Positions 5,425-8,127 of a DNA stretch of 8,127 bases are shown here, one piece after another. The notes under the pieces were generated by a model, which had not been told where the DNA came from, made no database searches, and worked only from the letters and a program-made list of their open reading frames with translations. The stretch is taken from positions 747 through 8,873 of the forward strand of contig DLLA01000139.1 in the NCBI GenBank assembly GCA_002479035.1, in the 5' to 3' direction. Made by a program: the position numbers and the translations under genes. Position 1 is the first letter of the stretch, and every line of letters begins with the position of its first letter. The stretch comes from Bacteroidales bacterium UBA7574. Its GTDB lineage: Bacteria; Bacteroidota; Bacteroidia; Bacteroidales; Paludibacteraceae.

Positions 5425-5480
5425 TGCACATAAAATTATTTGCACATATACAAACAAATCCGTACCTTTGCACACAAAAT
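5425..5480 (+). repeat. Three TGCACA repeats spanning the ATPase promoter
   Basis: TGCACATAAAAT (5425-5436), TGCACATATA (5441-5450) and TGCACACAAAAT (5469-5480) are related direct repeats. The second overlaps the -33 box and the third overlaps the end of the -7 box, so a protein bound there would compete with RNA polymerase. Confidence 0.45.
5439..5470 (+). promoter_or_regulatory. Bacteroidetes-type promoter of the ATPase gene
   Basis: The -33 box TTTG (5439-5442) and the -7 box TACCTTTG (5463-5470) are 20 nt apart, matching the consensus at every fixed position. Transcription should start near 5476, giving a leader of about 55 nt to the ATG at 5532. Confidence 0.75.
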
Positions 5481-5490
5481 AACTACTAAA

Positions 5491-5510
5491 AATGTGTGAT
5501 TTGTCACATT
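5491..5510 (+). promoter_or_regulatory. Hairpin in the ATPase leader
   Basis: AATGTG (5491-5496) pairs with CACATT (5505-5510) around an 8-nt loop. It covers the alternative upstream GTG codon at 5496 and leaves the ATG at 5532 open, which supports the ATG as the true start. Confidence 0.35.
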
Positions 5511-5531
5511 ATTTGGATTAATTATGTGATT

Positions 5532-6884
5532 ATGGCATACTTTGAACGAGAGAGACTGCTGCAACTGCAAGCATGGAAACAACGTAACGGACGCAAACCC
5601 ATACTCTTGGACGGCGCACGACAAGTGGGTAAAACATGGCTGATGAAAGAGTTCGGACGGACGTGTTTTGTGCGCACAGCGTATATCAATTTTGATGAGC
5701 AGAACTATGCCGATATCTTTGCTACCAAGAACCCGCAGTATATCGTCCAACAACTGTCTTTGGTGGTTGGTTTCCCCATACAGTCCGCCGATACACTCCT
5801 TGTTTTCGATGAGATACAGGAATGTACCGAGGCACTCAACGCCCTCAAGTACTTCTGCGAGCAGATGCCCGAACAAGCCATCATAGCAGCGGGCTCTCTG
5901 CTGGGCGTCAGTATGGCGCAAGGCAAGTCTTTCCCTGTGGGCAAGGTGGAACATCTGACACTCTATCCGCTCACTTTCCGTGAGTACCTGCACACCGCAG
6001 ATGCCCCGATGTGCGAGTATTTGGACGCTTTGCCTCTTGACTCCCGTATATCGGAAGTATTGGAACAGCGTATCTGCCAACACTTCAATATGTACCGCGT
6101 ATCAGGAGGTATGCCCGCTGCCGCTGCAGTAATGGCAGAGAAACAAGATATAGGCATGGTGGATAGTATTCTTGATGACATTCTCACTGACTACCGTTTG
6201 GATTTCTCCAAACACAGCACAGCAGCTCTCATCCCGCGTATCGGACACATATACAATTCCATTCCTTCTCAATTGGCAAAAGAGAACCGCAAGTTCATAT
6301 ACCAGTTGGTGTGCCCGGGGGCGCGGGCACGAGAGTATGAAGATGCACTCTTGTGGCTCCAACAGACCGGACTGATATACAAAGTTCATCGCAACAAAAC
6401 ACCACAACTGCCTCTATCCGCTTATGACGATTTGAGTGTCTTCAAAGTGTATCTGTCTGATATAGGTCTGTTGCGCCGCTTGGCAAAGATGCCAGCCTCG
6501 GCAATACTCAATGACAACGATGTACTTGGTTTCAAGGAGTTCAAAGGGGCATTGGCGGAGAACTATGTGCTGCAAAGTCTCTCCCATCAGACGGATGTGC
6601 CGCTGCGCTATTGGACATCTGACTATACAGCGGAGGTGGATTTCATTATGCAATATGACACCCACATTATTCCTATTGAGGTCAAAGCGGGGAAGAATGT
6701 TAGCGGTCGCAGTCTGACGCTTTATAACGATACTTATCACCCTGTATTGCGACTGCGCTATAGCAGCAGGGACTTACACAGGGACGGAAACCTTCTCAAT
6801 ATTCCCCTCTTTATGGCTGATTGGACGCATGATATCCTTGATAAAATGATTAGGGATGAGAGGGGGACGGGGAGTGTAAGGTGA
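5532..6884 (+). CDS. ATP-binding protein, AAA_14 and DUF4143 domains
   Basis: This encodes a 450-residue protein, the usual length for this family. The Walker A motif is at residues 28-35 (GARQVGKT), Walker B at 89-94 (LLVFDE) and a sensor-like segment at 117-123 (IIAAGSL). The family block YPLTFREYL is near 145-153. The C-terminal DUF4143 region carries 'AEVDFIM' and 'IPIEVKAGK' (about 367-388), which resembles a PD-(D/E)xK nuclease-like core. Members are common, often multicopy, in Bacteroidetes; their role is unclear, with links to mobile DNA or defence proposed. The protein is probably cytoplasmic. The ATG at 5532 is preferred over GTG at 5496 because it gives the conserved MAYFERERLL start. 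A clear promoter lies upstream and no partner gene follows. Its last 35 nt overlap the convergent phosphoesterase gene. Confidence 0.9.
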   Translation: MAYFERERLLQLQAWKQRNGRKPILLDGARQVGKTWLMKEFGRTCFVRTAYINFDEQNYADIFATKNPQYIVQQLSLVVGFPIQSADTLLVFDEIQECTEALNALKYFCEQMPEQAIIAAGSLLGVSMAQGKSFPVGKVEHLTLYPLTFREYLHTADAPMCEYLDALPLDSRISEVLEQRICQHFNMYRVSGGMPAAAAVMAEKQDIGMVDSILDDILTDYRLDFSKHSTAALIPRIGHIYNSIPSQLAKENRKFIYQLVCPGARAREYEDALLWLQQTGLIYKVHRNKTPQLPLSAYDDLSVFKVYLSDIGLLRRLAKMPASAILNDNDVLGFKEFKGALAENYVLQSLSHQTDVPLRYWTSDYTAEVDFIMQYDTHIIPIEVKAGKNVSGRSLTLYNDTYHPVLRLRYSSRDLHRDGNLLNIPLFMADWTHDILDKMIRDERGTGSVR

Positions 6885-7965
6885 TGAGGGTGATTTCGGA
6901 GGGGCAGTTGATACGTATGGGTGCGGTGCAGCCAATGCCCTCGTTTACATAGAGGGATTGGCTTGTGGGGTGGTGGTAATCTTGGGCGGTGTACTGCAAA
7001 CCTTGGGTGGGATGGGGCTTGTCTTGGGCTGTAGGGTGGTTATCATGAGCGGAATGGTGGTACCAGCCGGCGGATTGACGGAACATAAGGTCGGAGAGAG
7101 GGTGCCCGAAGAGCCGTACCTGTCCTGCGTGGGTATGTCCGCTGAGGGTTAAGGATACGGGAGTCCTGACCACTATCTCTGCCATCCACTGCGAAGGGTC
7201 GTGCGAAAGCAACAGGCGGAAGCCGTCCGTGCCCTGCAACGCCTTAGGGAGGTCACCGCTGTAGATAGTGCGGAAGCCCTGTCCGTCGCAGGAAGAGTTG
7301 TCCACACCCACGATGGTGAGGGTCTGTATGCCTGTGGTGTCTTGTTTTTTGCGGGTAAGTGTAAGGTGCTGATTGCGCAGGAGTTGCCAGCCGAGGGTGT
7401 CGCGCTCGAAAGCGGCGAGGCGTTCCACCTCGGCGAGACGCTGCTGCTCGGGGAGGCGCGAATAGATGAGGAGGTCGTGGTTGCCCAAGACGCTGACCAC
7501 ACCATCGGTGGCACGGAGACCGCGGAGGATGTCGGTATAGGGTTGCGCTTCTGCCACGCCCATCGTGACAAGGTCGCCCGTGAAGCAGATGAGGTCAGGC
7601 TGCAAGGCATTGACGGAGTCCACGACACGTTGCAGAGCCGCAGGGCGGTCGTCGAAGGTGGATAGGTGCAAGTCGCTGATATGTACCACTCGGTAGCCGT
7701 CGAAGGCAGCGGGGAGGTCGGTGCTCGTATAGTCGGTGCGGTTTACCCACAAGCGGAAACGCCCGAAAAAGAAGCCGTACGCCATCACAAGCCACAGGGC
7801 AAGAACAAGGGAGAGGGCCGTCCAACCAAAGGGCGCGTAAGGGGGTTCGGGCAGGCGGAACAGCGTAGCCACCGCCCACCAGATGCCGAAGAGAACGTGC
7901 GGCAAGGCACATACCAAGGCACCAAGAACGAGTGCCATTGTCAGGGTCATGAGAAATACTTGCAT
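6850..7965 (-). CDS. Membrane-anchored calcineurin-like metallophosphoesterase
   Basis: This encodes a 371-residue protein. Two N-terminal transmembrane helices (about 5-35 and 48-68) precede the catalytic domain. All metal-binding motifs are present in order: Asp98-Leu-His100, Gly130-Asp131, Gly161-Asn-His-Asp164, His255 (LLSHDP) and Gly276-His-Thr-His279. A dinuclear-metal hydrolase is therefore expected, of the YaeI/YkuE/LpxG-like membrane type. In relatives the substrate can be a lipid-linked diphosphate (UDP-diacylglucosamine), but nothing here fixes it. Residues 302-336 are an unusual His/Gln/Thr-rich insert before the conserved end (SLYVNEGIG). The ATG at 7963-7965 keeps both helices intact. 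GC content is higher than in the central region. The gene converges on the ATPase gene with a 35-nt overlap, leaving no room for a terminator between them. Confidence 0.88.
   Translation of the reverse strand: MQVFLMTLTMALVLGALVCALPHVLFGIWWAVATLFRLPEPPYAPFGWTALSLVLALWLVMAYGFFFGRFRLWVNRTDYTSTDLPAAFDGYRVVHISDLHLSTFDDRPAALQRVVDSVNALQPDLICFTGDLVTMGVAEAQPYTDILRGLRATDGVVSVLGNHDLLIYSRLPEQQRLAEVERLAAFERDTLGWQLLRNQHLTLTRKKQDTTGIQTLTIVGVDNSSCDGQGFRTIYSGDLPKALQGTDGFRLLLSHDPSQWMAEIVVRTPVSLTLSGHTHAGQVRLFGHPLSDLMFRQSAGWYHHSAHDNHPTAQDKPHPTQGLQYTAQDYHHPTSQSLYVNEGIGCTAPIRINCPSEITLITLHSPSPSHP
6958..7062 (-). repeat. Degenerate His-rich repeat insert in the phosphoesterase
   Basis: This stretch codes for residues 302-336, in which variants of His-Pro-Thr and Ala-Gln-Asp recur (NHPTAQDKPHPT, then TAQDYHHPTSQ). 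The DNA is a G/T-rich plus strand with repeated GTGGGGTGG- and CTTGGGC-like words, as expected from slippage growth. The insert lies between the GHTH motif and the C-terminal strand. Confidence 0.55.
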
Positions 7966-8004
7966 ACTATCCGAGAAACAATTAAACTAACACTATTTGG
8001 AACA

Positions 8005-8023
8005 TTAATTACCGTGTAATTAA
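8005..8023. promoter_or_regulatory. Inverted repeat upstream of the phosphoesterase
   Basis: TTAATTAC (8005-8012) and GTAATTAA (8016-8023) are perfect inverted arms with a 3-nt CGT spacer. The repeat lies about 40 nt upstream of the start codon, where an operator or a leader hairpin could sit. Confidence 0.4.
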
Positions 8024-8061
8024 CCATTAATTTTGCATTAAAGGGCTCATTAGGCATATAG

Positions 8062-8069
8062 CAAATGTA
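8062..8069 (-). promoter_or_regulatory. Weak -7 box candidate for the phosphoesterase
   Basis: The minus strand reads TACATTTG, a full TAnnTTTG match, but no -33 TTTG is found about 20 nt upstream. If used, the leader would be about 90 nt and would include the palindrome at 8005-8023. Confidence 0.3.
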
Positions 8070-8085
8070 TCCAATATCTGTTTTC

Positions 8086-8127
8086 TATCCCTTGCTTATC
8101 CCTTGCTGAATCACATACTAATCACAT
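8086..8127. repeat. 11-bp-spaced direct repeats at the right window edge
   Basis: TATCCCTTGCT occurs twice in tandem (8086-8096 and 8097-8107). AATCACAT then occurs at 8109-8116 and 8120-8127, also 11 bp apart. The array runs off the window, so its full length is unknown. Confidence 0.65.

Noticed and set aside
5496..5531. Upstream GTG start for the ATPase adding 12 residues
   Set aside because: The extra residues are not family-like, the GTG lies in a hairpin close to the transcription start, and the ATG at 5532 gives the usual N-terminus.
5436..6083. Minus-strand 215-codon ORF opposite the ATPase
   Set aside because: It is antisense to the Walker A and Walker B region of a clear AAA_14 protein and runs across its promoter.
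7201..7665. Plus-strand 154-codon ORF opposite the phosphoesterase
   Set aside because: It covers the catalytic motifs of the minus-strand enzyme; long antisense frames are expected in GC-rich genes.

Overview
The window looks like chromosomal DNA from a Bacteroidales bacterium, probably Prevotella or a close relative. Three things point there. Start codons lack Shine-Dalgarno sequences. Several gene starts are preceded by the Bacteroidetes-type promoter (TTTG, about 20 nt, TAnnTTTG). The protein families are typical of the order: DUF6048- and DUF6452-like envelope proteins, a BspA-type leucine-rich repeat surface protein, and an AAA_14/DUF4143 ATPase. No rRNA or tRNA gene, transposase, integrase or CRISPR array was recognised.

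Layout. (1) Positions 62-1706, minus strand: a tight three-gene operon with a membrane-anchored conserved protein, a small lipoprotein (DUF6452-like) and an exported outer-membrane-type protein (DUF6048-like). A good promoter lies just upstream at 1736-1767. (2) Positions 1707-2122: an intergenic stretch with two near-identical CTTTT/AAAAG repeats, a long inverted repeat and a strong hairpin that probably ends the next unit. (3) Positions 2123-4798, minus strand: an unrecognised 198-residue protein, followed 7 nt later by a BspA-like LRR gene that is split into two frames by what looks like a net 5-nt insertion. (4) Positions 4799-5495: a long AT-rich non-coding stretch. It holds a densely folded minus-strand element with its own promoter candidates and a textbook terminator, and is the best candidate here for an undescribed structured RNA or transcribed leader. 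(5) Positions 5532-6884, plus strand: an AAA_14/DUF4143 ATPase behind a near-perfect Bacteroidetes promoter. (6) Positions 6850-7965, minus strand: a membrane-anchored calcineurin-like metallophosphoesterase, overlapping the ATPase tail to tail by 35 nt. (7) Positions 7966-8127: an AT-rich upstream region with a palindrome and 11-bp direct repeats running to the window edge.

The outer segments (left operon and phosphoesterase) look like GC-richer core genes. The central part (about 1740-5530) is more AT-rich and holds the surface protein, orphan gene and RNA-like element, so it looks accessory. Nothing in the sequence links the ATPase or phosphoesterase functionally to their neighbours. The left operon is a plausible envelope unit, because its products carry a membrane anchor, a lipobox and a signal peptide.
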